Positions 8,583 through 17,897 of a stretch of DNA of 64,000 nucleotides are shown one piece after another. Below the pieces are notes generated by a model. It was not told the origin of the DNA, did not search any database, and was given only the letters and a program-made list of their open reading frames with translations. The stretch comes from Hyphomicrobium sp. (GTDB lineage: Bacteria; Pseudomonadota; Alphaproteobacteria; Rhizobiales; Hyphomicrobiaceae): the NCBI GenBank assembly GCA_016716675.1, contig JADJVG010000004.1, positions 124,001 to 188,000 on the forward strand. Reading direction: 5' to 3'. The first letter of the stretch is position 1, and every line of letters starts with the position of its first letter. A program made the translations under genes and the position numbers.

Positions 8583-9263
8583 TCACACGGCCATCAGTCG
8601 ATTTCTGAGGTCTTCGGCACGACTTTCATATCCGCCCGCGCCGGGGATCGGCTCCATGACCACGAGGTGACCGCGTTCGGCGGCCCACGGCAACGTGGAC
8701 GCCGTAAAATCGGCTATCGGGTCGGTCATGATTTTGCGAGCGCCCGCCTTCTTCATATAGCGCTCGGCATCCGCCCGGACCGCGAAAACATGCAGCAGAT
8801 AAAGCTCAGCACCACGCCGCGTGATGGCCTGCAGCAAGGGGCCGTCATCGCCCGCAACCAAGTACACCTCCCCTTTGGCCGCAAGGGTGCGCAGGTATCC
8901 GGGCAGGGCTTCGGCTTTCAATCTGAGTTGTAGATCGGCGGGATCAACCTCGGCCTCGATCGGATCGGCGACCCAGTCGGTTCCGGCAAGGCCCTTGCCC
9001 GCCCGAAGCCCGGGCAGAATTTCAGACGCGAACGCGGCCAGCGAGATTTCCTGAAGGCCAGCATTTCCAGTGAGCGCTTCCGCCCAGCGCTTGGCTTCCA
9101 GCGGGCTCGACCAGAATAGCTGCACCGTCCGCCCAGGAAACTTCTGCGACGGCACGGATGCCATTTCTTCATCCGCCAGGGTCAGCACGCGACCCTCTTT
9201 CACGGCGCGGCGCACGAAGCGGTCGCGTTGTCCAAGTTCCGGAATGCGGTGCGCAGCGAGCAT
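8583..9263 (-). CDS. DUF2750-like protein
   Basis: A 226-residue cytoplasmic-looking protein. The N-terminal 80 residues resemble DUF2750: RDRFVRRAVKEGRVLTLADE, then a conserved S-Q-K-F-P-G-R turn, a Trp-Ser-Ser-P stretch, KRWAEAL and FASEILPGL. The second half (residues 110-226) is mixed alpha/beta with no motif I can name. No catalytic residues are evident and no function is claimed. It stands between pccB, with about 210 non-coding bases after its stop, and the divergent CoA-transferase. Confidence 0.65.
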   Translation of the reverse strand: MLAAHRIPELGQRDRFVRRAVKEGRVLTLADEEMASVPSQKFPGRTVQLFWSSPLEAKRWAEALTGNAGLQEISLAAFASEILPGLRAGKGLAGTDWVADPIEAEVDPADLQLRLKAEALPGYLRTLAAKGEVYLVAGDDGPLLQAITRRGAELYLLHVFAVRADAERYMKKAGARKIMTDPIADFTASTLPWAAERGHLVVMEPIPGAGGYESRAEDLRNRLMAV

Positions 9264-9637
9264 GAGTGTTGAGCACTTTCACAGATCGAATCGACGCCCG
9301 CAGTTTCGCAGGTGTCGGTAAATGTGGAAATGCTCAACCCGTGACCTCGCACCCGCTGCCGCGTCCATGGTTCAAGCGGTTCAACACGATGCTGCGCCGC
9401 AACAAGCCTGCCTTCGTCGCGCCGAAACGCGCATTGGCACTGCATTTCAACCTACCGGGTAGGGCTTTGTTACCCCGTTTAGTGGGGCATTCGGCGCAAC
9501 TTGCGCGTATTGCATCTGCCATGACGGCCGACCCTCAAACCAGAGGCGCCGGACCGGAAATCAAAACCACCCGGCGGCTGCAAACGCACCATTGTTTGCA
9601 GCAGCAAGAGCGGGGTTCAACACCGGGGAAACGCTGC
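9264..9637 (+). other. Leader region of the CoA-transferase gene, no gene seen
   Basis: This 374-base stretch is open in the CoA-transferase frame from 9266. The encoded peptide matches nothing I know and has no Shine-Dalgarno site at its start. It is therefore treated as upstream regulatory DNA, holding the divergent promoters of this gene and the DUF2750-like gene. Confidence 0.5.
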
Positions 9638-11581
9638 ATGATGAAGAACAAGGTCATTTCTGCGGATCAAGCTATTGCGCTGGTCCGAGATGGAGACGTT
9701 CTGTGCACGACGGGTTTCGTGCAGAGCTGCATTCCCGAAGCGTTGCACGTAGCTCTTGAAAAGCGCTACCTCGAAACGAAATCCCCGCGCGATCTCACGC
9801 TCATCATGTGCGCCGGAGCGGGCGACAGTAAGGGCCTTGGTACCGGGCGTCTGCACCACGAAGGACTGTTGAAGCGCGTCATCGCCGCCAACTTCGGCCG
9901 CATGCCGAAGGTCGCGAAGGCTGCCCAGGAAAATAAGATCCAGGGCTACAACCTGCCCCAGGGCATCATCTCGAAATTGTATCGCAGTTGCGCCTCCGGC
10001 CAGCCGGGCCTGTTCTCAAAGGTCGGCTTGCAGACCTACGTCGATCCGCGTCTCGGCGGCGGCAAGGTCAACACGGTCACGACCGAAGATATCGTCAAGC
10101 TCGAAGTCATCGATGGCCGCGAGTGGCTGTTCTACAAGGCAACCCCCATCGACGTCGCCTTGATCCGAGCCACCAGCGCCGATCCTTCCGGCAACCTCAG
10201 CATGGAAAAAGAGGCGCTGACGCTGGATTGCCTAGCGCAGGCCATGGCGGCCCATAACAACGGCGGCGTCGTCATTGCGCAGGTCGAACGCATTGTCGAA
10301 CACGGCTCCATCCGTCCGAAAGACGTGAAGGTTCCCGGCATTCTGGTTGACGCGGTCGTCGTCGCGGAAAGCCCGGAATTGCACCGGATGAACTACGGCG
10401 TGATGTACGATCCGTCGCTGTCAGGCGAAATCCGCGTGCCGGTCGATGCCATGGCTAAGATGGAACTCGACGAGCGCAAGATCATCGCGCGCCGCGCGGC
10501 CTTTGAGCTGCCGATCAACGGCGCCATCAACCTCGGCGTTGGCGCCCCCGATGGCGTTGCCTCCGTGGCGGCAGAAGAAAAAGTTACCCCTTACCTGACC
10601 ATGACGACAGAGGCCGGTGCGGTCGGCGGCGTGCTGGCGGGGGGGTCGAGCTTCGGCTCGTCGGCCAACGCCCATTCGATCCTCGATCAAAACGTGATGT
10701 TCGATTTCTACCACGGCGGTGGCCTGGACCTGACCTGCCTCGGCATGGCCGAATGCGACGAGCACGGCAACGTCAACACATCGCGCTTTGGCGGCCGCCT
10801 CAACGGCTGCGGCGGTTTCATCGATATTTCGCAGAATTCGCGCGCCGTCGTCTTCGCCGGCACGTTCACCGCCGGTGGCCTTGAAGTCAATATTGCTTAC
10901 GGCAAGTTGAAGATCGTCAAGGAAGGCCGCTCGCGCAAGTTCGTGAAGGCCGTTGAACAAGTCACGTTCTCGGGCAAATACGCAACCGGCAAATCCCAGC
11001 CGGTAATTTACGTGACGGAACGCTGCGTGTTCCAATTGACGCCAGAGGGCCTCGAACTCATCGAAGTGGCGCCGGGCATCGACATCGAGAAGCACATTCT
11101 CGCGAACATGGATTTCAAGCCGATCATCCACAAGCCAATCCCGATGGATCGCCGGATCTTCCTTGATGAGCCGATGGATCTGATGTCGGAACTGATGAAC
11201 CTCAAACTCTCCGAGCGCATCAACTACGACCCCGACCGTAACATTCTGTTTGCCAACCTCGAAGGCTGGAGCGTCCGTAAGAAGAGCGACATCGACGATC
11301 TGCGCAATGCGCTGGTCGCCGCCCGTATCGCTGCTGGCCGCCGCGTCAACTCGGTCGTCAACCACGACGGCTGCCGCATCGCCGACGACCTCTACGACGA
11401 TTACGCCGAGTTGATCCAGTACATGGCGGAAAACCACTACCTGACGACGTCGCGCTATTCGACGAGCGCCTTCATGCGCATGAAAATGCAGGAAGCATTG
11501 ACCAAGCGTGGGCTCGCTCCGCACATCTTCGAAGGCCCGGACGAGGTTCACGACATGATGACTACTCAAAGCAAAAAATAG
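9638..11581 (+). CDS. Acyl-CoA (propionate/acetate type) CoA-transferase
   Basis: A 647-residue single-chain CoA-transferase of family I with fused alpha and beta halves, as in propionate CoA-transferase and YdiF. The alpha half starts KVISADQAIALVRDGD and has the nucleotide-loop GAGDSKGLGTGRLHHEG. The beta half holds the expected catalytic Glu in TMTTEAGAVGGVLAGG and the Gly-rich GINLGVGAPDG-like segment. It should move CoA between short-chain acyl-CoAs and acids. The start at 9638 (ATGATG) follows a GGGG ribosome site nine bases upstream. The protein is longer than typical YdiF (about 530 residues) because of a C-terminal extension from about residue 520. It is followed by a terminator. Confidence 0.85.
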   Translation: MMKNKVISADQAIALVRDGDVLCTTGFVQSCIPEALHVALEKRYLETKSPRDLTLIMCAGAGDSKGLGTGRLHHEGLLKRVIAANFGRMPKVAKAAQENKIQGYNLPQGIISKLYRSCASGQPGLFSKVGLQTYVDPRLGGGKVNTVTTEDIVKLEVIDGREWLFYKATPIDVALIRATSADPSGNLSMEKEALTLDCLAQAMAAHNNGGVVIAQVERIVEHGSIRPKDVKVPGILVDAVVVAESPELHRMNYGVMYDPSLSGEIRVPVDAMAKMELDERKIIARRAAFELPINGAINLGVGAPDGVASVAAEEKVTPYLTMTTEAGAVGGVLAGGSSFGSSANAHSILDQNVMFDFYHGGGLDLTCLGMAECDEHGNVNTSRFGGRLNGCGGFIDISQNSRAVVFAGTFTAGGLEVNIAYGKLKIVKEGRSRKFVKAVEQVTFSGKYATGKSQPVIYVTERCVFQLTPEGLELIEVAPGIDIEKHILANMDFKPIIHKPIPMDRRIFLDEPMDLMSELMNLKLSERINYDPDRNILFANLEGWSVRKKSDIDDLRNALVAARIAAGRRVNSVVNHDGCRIADDLYDDYAELIQYMAENHYLTTSRYSTSAFMRMKMQEALTKRGLAPHIFEGPDEVHDMMTTQSKK

Positions 11582-11616
11582 GCCGCCGATCTCGATCTGA
11601 TCGATGAGACCTATCA

Positions 11617-11648
11617 GAGGCCCGGGGAAACTCGGGCCTCATGCTTTT
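11617..11648 (+). terminator. Terminator between convergent genes
   Basis: GAGGCCCG (11617-11624) pairs with CGGGCCTC (11633-11640), followed by ATGCTTTTAG. It ends the CoA-transferase transcript and may also stop the opposing operon. Confidence 0.7.
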
Positions 11649-12445
11649 AGTTTTGGGTGACAAAAGCCAGATAGCGGCCGGCGGCGAGGGAATTCTGCCG
11701 TGCGCGCGACGCGGCGCGCCGTCGCTTCCTCGTCCACACCCCAGAGCGCGATCTGATAGTCTTCGTCAACGTTCGCCGCAGCCCAGGCTTCACGCGCTGT
11801 AATTCCACCGTGCGCATGAGTAACCGCAAGCAGCGCCGAACCCGTCAGCGTCGTCATGACATGCAGCGCTGTCAGCTTATGCGGATCGTGCGGCTCCAGC
11901 GCAGCGGCAATGGCGGCGAGTGCGCTTTCCGGCTGATCCACCGGCATGATGCCCGCAACGACCGTGAAATGCGCATCAAAGTGTTTCAGCACCCAGGCGA
12001 GCACCGGGTCCCATAATTTCGACTGGGCCTCGCAAAGCTCAGACGGCGCCTCGGCGCGGTAACACAACAGATCGCGACCAGCATAAGAGACAATGTCGGC
12101 GGCAACCGCGGCTTGCGTATCGGCAACGGCATCGACTGCGGTGTTGGCAAAACGCGTTAGCGGCATGGTTCCCGGATTGATCTCGGTGCCTTGCGCGTTC
12201 CATTCGTGTGCAACAGCTTCAGCAGCCGCGCGCGTCGGCAGAACCAGCGGGCGCTTGGCGGGCGTCTTGACGGCGCGGCCATCGAGCAAAATTTGGTAGG
12301 GCGCGGCCTCTGACACCGTGGCGATCTTGTAAAACCGCTTGGCCAGCGGCTTCGCCATCGTATCCGTGATCGGTCCCTTCGGCGCGCCGCTATAGGTGGC
12401 CTGCAAGTCCTCTCGGATTGTGTCTTTGCGATCGTCGGCGGTCAT
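11639..12445 (-). CDS. ATP12-family F1-ATPase assembly chaperone
   Basis: A 268-residue protein of the ATP12 family. It has KRFYKIATV, LLDGRAVKTPAKRPLVLPT, AHEWNAQG, MPLTRFANTAVD, DLLCYRAEAP and a C-terminal AANVDEDYQIALWG.DEEA.RR. In mitochondria ATP12 binds F1-alpha during assembly; alphaproteobacterial homologues are thought to do the same. It is the last gene of the crcB-rlu-HAD-ATP12 operon and overlaps the HAD gene by 4 bases. The end is suspect: after RTAEF the frame gives an Arg/Pro tail. Dropping one C from the short run at about 11688-11694 gives EFLAAGRYLAFVTQN and a stop at 11647, which suits the family better. Confidence 0.85.
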   Translation of the reverse strand: MTADDRKDTIREDLQATYSGAPKGPITDTMAKPLAKRFYKIATVSEAAPYQILLDGRAVKTPAKRPLVLPTRAAAEAVAHEWNAQGTEINPGTMPLTRFANTAVDAVADTQAAVAADIVSYAGRDLLCYRAEAPSELCEAQSKLWDPVLAWVLKHFDAHFTVVAGIMPVDQPESALAAIAAALEPHDPHKLTALHVMTTLTGSALLAVTHAHGGITAREAWAAANVDEDYQIALWGVDEEATARRVARTAEFPRRRPLSGFCHPKLKA

Positions 12446-13122
12446 GACGTCTGGCTCAAGTCGTCGAACATGGCGTCAAGCGTGTGCGGCATGGCGGTGT
12501 AGTCATCGATGATGACGTGGGCGCCCGCCTCTTCAAGCTCGTCGCGGTGATGGTAGCCCCAGGTCACGCCGAGCGCGCCAACATTGGCCGCACGCGCCAT
12601 CTCGACGTCATACGTCGTATCTCCGACCATGATGGTCTTTGTGGCGCCAATGCCGGTTTCGAGCATCGCCTGGTGGATCATCGACGGATGCGGCTTCGAA
12701 GGGTGTTCGTCGGCCGTCTGGATGGTCGTGAATATGCCCTGCCAACCCTCGGCTTCGATCAGACGATCAACGCCACGGCGCGATTTACCCGTGGCGATGC
12801 CCAGGATGAGATCATCGCGGCCAGCGAGCTGGCCGATAATATCCTTGCAGTACGGAAAAAGCCCCTCGGTTTCCGACGGATCGTGATCAAGCTCGCGGAA
12901 CGCATTCTTGTAGCGCTCAACCAGTTCGCGGCGCGTCTCGTATTCCGCTTCCGGCGCGAGCACAGAGAACGCCTCAGGCAGCGACAAGCCGACGACGCTC
13001 AACGTTTGGGCGCGCGTCGGCGGCGTCATATGCAGGCTTTTGAAGGCGTGGTTCATCGACAGCACGATGCCCGCTTGGCTGTCCACTATGGTGCCATCGC
13101 AATCGAAGATGACGAGTTTCAT
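12442..13122 (-). CDS. HAD-superfamily hydrolase (phosphoglycolate-phosphatase-like)
   Basis: A 226-residue HAD phosphatase of the Gph/PGMB group. Motif I is LVIFDCDGTIVDSQ (nucleophile Asp and acid/base Asp). The cap domain follows, motif II Thr lies in GIATGKSRRG, the motif III Lys is in the KPHPSMI segment, and motif IV is MVGDTTYDVEMARAANVGA. The true substrate is unknown; phosphoglycolate is a common guess. The start at 13122 overlaps the stop of the upstream rlu gene (ATGA), so translation is probably coupled. In alphaproteobacteria this gene is often found between rlu and ATP12 genes. Confidence 0.85.
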   Translation of the reverse strand: MKLVIFDCDGTIVDSQAGIVLSMNHAFKSLHMTPPTRAQTLSVVGLSLPEAFSVLAPEAEYETRRELVERYKNAFRELDHDPSETEGLFPYCKDIIGQLAGRDDLILGIATGKSRRGVDRLIEAEGWQGIFTTIQTADEHPSKPHPSMIHQAMLETGIGATKTIMVGDTTYDVEMARAANVGALGVTWGYHHRDELEEAGAHVIIDDYTAMPHTLDAMFDDLSQTS

Positions 13123-14147
13123 TCGTCCTTGGCTCCAAACATCTCCGCGTCGAAGCCCAGCGTGTCCCAGGTCCGGCGCATATGTTCGGGCAGCGGCGCG
13201 GTACAATCGATTTTGCCGCCTGTCTTCGGATGCGGAATGATCAGACGGCGGGCGTGCAAGTGCAGCTTCCTGTCGATGTTTTCCGCGGGCATGTTGACGT
13301 CGCCCTCGTACTTGTTGTCACCGACGATCGGGTGGCCGATCATGTGCATGTGGGCACGCAGCTGATGCTGGCGGCCCGTCACAGGCTTCAACGATACCCA
13401 GGCGGCTTTGCGACCAACCTGATCGATGACGGAATAATGCGTCGTCGCGTGCATGGCTTCCGCCTGCTCGCCGGGCCGGGCCTTGCGCACGCGGTCGCCA
13501 TCGGGACCTGAGGCCTTCACGAGCGCCGCCTCGATCTTGCCTTGCGGCGGCTTCGGCACGCCGTTGACGAGCGCCCAATAGGTTTTCGCAGCTGAGCGCG
13601 TCTGGAATGTCTTGCCGAGCTTCGAGGCTGCGTCGCGCGTCTTGGCAACCAGCAGAATGCCGGTGGTATCGCGGTCGATGCGATGCACGAGGCGCGGACG
13701 CTCACCGCCGAACCGGTCAGCCATGCCTTCAAGCATGCCGTCGATGTGCTTCTTTGTGCCGGTGCCGCCCTGTACAGCAAGCCCAAACGGCTTGTTCAAC
13801 ACGAGCACATGATCGTCTTCATAAATGATCATCTTCTCGATCGCGTCGCGGTCGCCCTTCGAGACGCCCAGCGGCGCCTTGAGGCCAGGGCCTGCCTTCT
13901 TCGGCTGGCGCACGATGGCCGGCACGCGCACTTCCATGCCCGCCGTCAACCGGTCGTTGGCCTGCGCGCGCTTACTGTCGATGCGGATCTGCCCCGAGCG
14001 CAGCAGCTTCTGCAGATAGGTGTAACCGACCTCAGGGAAATGCACGCGGAACCAGCGGTCGAGGCGCATATCGGCCTCGCTGCTCTGAACCCGCAGCGTC
14101 TCAACCTTGGCGAGCGCCGGTGCGGCCGCCTTAACCGGTTCTGTCAT
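13119..14147 (-). CDS. rluC: RluA-family 23S rRNA pseudouridine synthase (RluC-like)
   Basis: A 342-residue pseudouridine synthase. An N-terminal S4 RNA-binding domain (MRLDRWFRVHFPEVGYTYLQ) is followed by the RluA catalytic domain. The catalytic Asp lies in RLVHRIDRDTTGILLVAKT, and the later motif is LKPVTGRQHQLRAHM. In E. coli RluC modifies 23S rRNA U955, U2504 and U2580; target choice here is inferred from family membership. The start at 14147 overlaps crcB by 4 bases and precedes the S4 domain, so it is preferred over 14171. Confidence 0.85.
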   Translation of the reverse strand: MTEPVKAAAPALAKVETLRVQSSEADMRLDRWFRVHFPEVGYTYLQKLLRSGQIRIDSKRAQANDRLTAGMEVRVPAIVRQPKKAGPGLKAPLGVSKGDRDAIEKMIIYEDDHVLVLNKPFGLAVQGGTGTKKHIDGMLEGMADRFGGERPRLVHRIDRDTTGILLVAKTRDAASKLGKTFQTRSAAKTYWALVNGVPKPPQGKIEAALVKASGPDGDRVRKARPGEQAEAMHATTHYSVIDQVGRKAAWVSLKPVTGRQHQLRAHMHMIGHPIVGDNKYEGDVNMPAENIDRKLHLHARRLIIPHPKTGGKIDCTAPLPEHMRRTWDTLGFDAEMFGAKDE

Positions 14148-14524
14148 GAAAACACCGCGCGTGCGACCCACAGGCCCAGGAAAACGGCGGCAATCGATAC
14201 GGCCACCGAACTCAATATATAAACCAGCGCCGACGTGCTCTCACCGACTTCGAATAGCCGAGCGACATCCATCGAAAACGCCGAGAAGGTCGTGAACCCC
14301 CCAAGAACGCCGGTCAACACGAACGTCCGCAACTCCGGGCTCAAATGAGAACGGTGCACGAACATCGCAGCGCACACGCCCATGATGAACGAACCCAGGA
14401 CATTGACCGTCAGCGTCGCCCACGGGAACGCCAACAGTCCGCGCGCAGCGAACGCTTCATTGACGAGAAATCTAAGGCCGGCGCCGATGGCACCGCCAAC
14501 GGACGCGAATAGGAGCAGTTGCAT
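14144..14524 (-). CDS. crcB: Fluoride exporter CrcB/Fluc
   Basis: A 126-residue inner-membrane protein with four predicted membrane segments, the normal Fluc size. Signature residues are present: GGAIGAGLRF in TM1, TLTVNVLGSFIMG in TM2 with the pore Asn, and GVLGGFTTFSAFSMD in TM3 with the Gly-Gly-Phe-Thr-Thr-Phe-Ser motif. Fluc works as a dual-topology dimer and lets toxic fluoride leave the cell. It heads the four-gene operon. I saw no fluoride riboswitch consensus in the 120 bases upstream. Confidence 0.92.
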   Translation of the reverse strand: MQLLLFASVGGAIGAGLRFLVNEAFAARGLLAFPWATLTVNVLGSFIMGVCAAMFVHRSHLSPELRTFVLTGVLGGFTTFSAFSMDVARLFEVGESTSALVYILSSVAVSIAAVFLGLWVARAVFS

Positions 14525-15112
14525 TGAAATCCTTGGGGCAACGTGTGCTTGCTATAGCGCTGTCGGCCGCAGGAAGGAAGCGGGCCACGCCGGTTTTCTA
14601 AGCCCTTTCCAGCGGCACATCGGCCGTTTCGCTGGGAACCCACCAGGCGTTAGCGCCCAAAGTAGAGGAGACGGCCACAATTTCCCCGCTGCCCGGCACG
14701 TCCACCATCACCTCAACGGATGAGCCGGAAAACCGCGAACAGCTGCGTATGGTTAATCGTTATCGTCTGTCTTGCTCAAAGGTCTACTGGACACGATTCA
14801 CTAGGTCACGCGACGCTCCTCCGCATACGTTTTAAGCGCGCCCCCGCTGCCTGCAGTGCATATTTGCACAGCACCTGCGTCACGATTGCCGTTATTAATG
14901 ACACCGGTGCGGCAAGCGATGCGTTAGCCTACGAAGGCGCAGGCGCCATTCGCCGCTTTCTCTTACAAATTGCATGAATTTCCCGATGAATTGTCACGTT
15001 CAACGGACATGTCTTTTTCCTTGGAAAGGATACGTGAAGAAAGTTGGCCGTGTCATTGTCCCCCCGTGGCTTGCATGCTAATTCGCATGCTGAGTGTTTT
15101 TTTGGATTGAAG
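14525..15112. other. Intergenic region, no gene recognised
   Basis: This stretch of 588 bases lies between the divergent crcB and the exported-protein gene. Short open frames, such as the plus-strand one at 14720-14977, lack a ribosome site and any recognisable motif. It should hold the promoters of both flanking genes. I see no strong repeat or RNA gene. Confidence 0.5.
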
Positions 15113-15919
15113 ATGTCGCGTATAGAGCAGCTATCATGTGTGATGCGTGCGTGGAGGGGACATACCCTCTACTTTTGCGCTATGGGCACGCTCAGCGCGG
15201 TTTGCTTCAGCGTCGGCGGCCAACTCGCCAGCACGCTGGCGACGGTCGCGTCCCAATCGGAAGAAACCAAGCAGCGACCGCTGTCGCGCGTCGAGAAGTA
15301 TCTCGCGATCAAGGCCATCGAACGCAACAGAATCCGGCTGGTCAAAAAGAACATCGTCACTGCTATGACGGCCCCTGAGTTGCCGCCAGCAGTCCTCGCG
15401 GCTGCATTGGATCGCACCGAGACGGCAAGTATTGCGGAGTTTCCGGTCGAACACGCTGCCTTCAAAATCGCACAAGACAAGACCGAGAAGCCAGCGGGCG
15501 CTCATACCGTGGGTGTCATCATGGAGACTCCATCCGCGGTGCAGCGATCGACTGCGATGACGTTCACAGTGCTCGCGTACTCCGCACCGGTCACAGCTCC
15601 GCTGGTTGCTGGTATTGCGTGCTCTGCCAGCGGGTGCACGGAGACTGTCGCAAACACAGTGACTGTGGCGATGGCGTCCCCGTTGCCGGATAATTGGCCG
15701 AAACCGTCACGCCTCGGTCAAAACAAGCAGGCATCATCTTCCGCAACGCGTGCGGCCACCACTACAGATCGCCCGAAGCCAGCGCGCAAACTTGCCGCCA
15801 CCAGCACGCCGCCGATGACGAGCAGTTTACAAAGCACTCCGGCGTCACCGTCCAAGCCCGTGCGCATCGCAGATACGCCCGGAGATATTATTCGCCAAAG
15901 TCTTCGCGGCACGATCTAA
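15113..15919 (+). CDS. Hypothetical envelope protein with low-complexity C-terminus
   Basis: From the ATG at 15113 the protein has 268 residues. A hydrophobic segment near residues 20-45 (YFCAMGTLSAVCFSVGGQLA) may be a membrane anchor or uncleaved signal. A charged helical stretch follows (SRVEKYLAIKAIERNRIRLV), and the last 150 residues are rich in Ala, Thr, Pro and Ser. I recognise no family. An in-frame ATG at 15044 would add 23 residues. It precedes the L,D-transpeptidase gene by 57 bases in the same direction, so a shared cell-wall role is possible but unproven. Confidence 0.5.
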   Translation: MSRIEQLSCVMRAWRGHTLYFCAMGTLSAVCFSVGGQLASTLATVASQSEETKQRPLSRVEKYLAIKAIERNRIRLVKKNIVTAMTAPELPPAVLAAALDRTETASIAEFPVEHAAFKIAQDKTEKPAGAHTVGVIMETPSAVQRSTAMTFTVLAYSAPVTAPLVAGIACSASGCTETVANTVTVAMASPLPDNWPKPSRLGQNKQASSSATRAATTTDRPKPARKLAATSTPPMTSSLQSTPASPSKPVRIADTPGDIIRQSLRGTI

Positions 15920-15976
15920 ACTACGGCCACGCGGGCCGCCCTGTTGTCGCCTCGTTAAAGAGTTAGTTGAGTACCC

Positions 15977-17842
15977 ATGAGACATCGTTCGTTATTTCGC
16001 ATGATGGCCGCCATTGCCTTCGCCGCCATCGCGAATCCGATCGTGCCTGTTTCTGGTGTACGACAGGCCATCGCGCAGACTGCCGATGCGAGCACCAGCG
16101 TTCAGGACCTCCTGAAATCAACATTCGAAAGCGCGGATATAGGCCCTATGCGCCCCGCCGATCGCAGCGTGCTCGCGGCCTATTATCAAGCGCGCGAATA
16201 TCGCCCTGTTTGGGTCGATTCCCAGGGACCGACCCGCGCAGCTCAGATGGTTCTGAACGAACTCAACGATGCCGAGAGTTGGGGGCTGACCGCTTCGGAT
16301 TTCACGTTGACCGCGAACCGCGTTCCCAAAACGGAAGGCCGCTGGACACCTGAGCAAACCGTCGCTGCAGAACTCGAAATCTCCCAGGCTGTGATCACCT
16401 ACGCAGTGCAGGCCGCCGGCGGACGCATTGCCGAACCTGACCGGATGTTGTCGACCTATCTTGATCGCCGACCGATGCTGCCCAATCCCGCCGACGCTCT
16501 TGCAAGCATCGCCGCTTCCGACCGCCCGGACGCACTGCTGCTGTCGTATCACCCGCAGCACCCGCAATTCCAGAAACTGCGCGAAGCCTATGCAGCACTC
16601 AGCGCAGCCGCCAGCAACAAACCCGAGGCCATCGTTCCGAAGACTGGTGATCTGATCCTTCCCGGAGACGCCCACCCGGACGTGCGTGCACTCCGCGTGC
16701 GCCTCAACATGCCGTCGACCGGTGACAATGCCACGGCCTATGACGCACAGCTTGTCGCCGCCGTTAAACGCTTTCAGCAGACCGCTGGGCTTGTCGCCGA
16801 CGGCTACGTCGGTACAAAGACGCGGCGCGCCTTGAACTCAGGCGACGACGCCAAACTCGAAACCATCCGAGCCAACATGGAAGAGTGGCGGTGGATGCCG
16901 TCCGACCTGGGTAAGTCGTATGTGTTCGTCAACATCCCAGCCTTCACGGTCGAACTTGTGCGTAACGGCGCCGTCACGCTGAGCGAGCGCGTCATCGTCG
17001 GCAAGAACGACACGCAGACACCGATTTTCTCAAAGGCAATGTCAACGATTGTCCTGCGGCCCGAGTGGCACCTGCCGGATTCCATCAAATTGGAAAAACT
17101 GCTGTCGGCACAGCGGCGCGGCATACACCTGGAAAGCCAAGGTTACCTGATCCGCAAGGGCAAGCGCATTGTTCAAAGCTGGCGGATCGACTGGTCGAAG
17201 GCCAACCTCAGCAACTACGAAATTTTCCAGCCGTCGGGCGACGGCAACGCCCTCGGCGACGTCAAGTTCTTGTTCCCCAACAAGCACTCGGTCTACCTGC
17301 ACGACACTCCGTCGAAATCGTTGTTCGAGACCAACGAGCGTCTCTACAGCCATGGCTGCATCCGCGTGCAAAATCCGCTCGCGCTGGCGCAAACACTGCT
17401 GGATGCCGACAAGGGCGATGGGGGCTACGACGTTAAGAATCTGGTGCACCGCGGTCCGGGAGCGAATGTCATCGCGCTCGATACACAAATGCCAGTCCAC
17501 ATCGCATACTTTACCGCTTGGGCCGGCGATGACGGCGTCGTGCGCATTTATCCCGATTACTACGGCCATGAGCAGCGCATCAAACTGGCGCTTGAGAACA
17601 AGTGGCAACAGATCGACAAGGGTGAAAACCATTTGGCCGCCGTCGATACCCTCCAGCTCAAGACGGTTCGCATCGTTCAACGCAAAACGAAGGTGTCCCG
17701 CAAGGTCACATCCCTCGGCACCTTCCCCCGGTTTATGCAGAACCCAAGGGCAAGTCCGGATCATCGTTCTTCAAGTACGGCGGTGGGTCGTCGAGTTCAA
17801 AGCGCGACAGCTCTGTTGGGGAACTCATCCGTTGGGGCTTGA
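15977..17842 (+). CDS. L,D-transpeptidase (YcbB/LdtD type)
   Basis: A 621-residue exported enzyme. Domains in order are a signal peptide (residues 1-35), a scaffolding domain (about 40-215), a PGB_1 peptidoglycan-binding domain (LRVRLNMPS...AVKRFQQTAGLVADGYVG, about 230-285), and a YkuD catalytic domain (about 310-510) with SHGCIRVQNPLALA holding the nucleophile Cys. It forms 3-3 cross-links or attaches proteins in peptidoglycan. The C-terminus may be frameshifted: adding one C to the five-C run at 17725-17729 changes the tail to one ending ELIRWGLSAR with a stop at 17853. I favour that version, but only moderately. Confidence 0.85.
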   Translation: MRHRSLFRMMAAIAFAAIANPIVPVSGVRQAIAQTADASTSVQDLLKSTFESADIGPMRPADRSVLAAYYQAREYRPVWVDSQGPTRAAQMVLNELNDAESWGLTASDFTLTANRVPKTEGRWTPEQTVAAELEISQAVITYAVQAAGGRIAEPDRMLSTYLDRRPMLPNPADALASIAASDRPDALLLSYHPQHPQFQKLREAYAALSAAASNKPEAIVPKTGDLILPGDAHPDVRALRVRLNMPSTGDNATAYDAQLVAAVKRFQQTAGLVADGYVGTKTRRALNSGDDAKLETIRANMEEWRWMPSDLGKSYVFVNIPAFTVELVRNGAVTLSERVIVGKNDTQTPIFSKAMSTIVLRPEWHLPDSIKLEKLLSAQRRGIHLESQGYLIRKGKRIVQSWRIDWSKANLSNYEIFQPSGDGNALGDVKFLFPNKHSVYLHDTPSKSLFETNERLYSHGCIRVQNPLALAQTLLDADKGDGGYDVKNLVHRGPGANVIALDTQMPVHIAYFTAWAGDDGVVRIYPDYYGHEQRIKLALENKWQQIDKGENHLAAVDTLQLKTVRIVQRKTKVSRKVTSLGTFPRFMQNPRASPDHRSSSTAVGRRVQSATALLGNSSVGA

Positions 17843-17897
17843 GCGCCCGCTGAGGTGAGACGGCGAGCGAGGCGACGCCTGCGATAGAGCGAGCGCC

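Noticed and set aside
10421..11569. 382-codon minus-strand open frame
   Set aside because: Antisense to the CoA-transferase, with no family pattern.
14400..14640. Fluoride riboswitch before crcB
   Set aside because: The expected conserved core and pseudoknot pattern are not visible in the leader.
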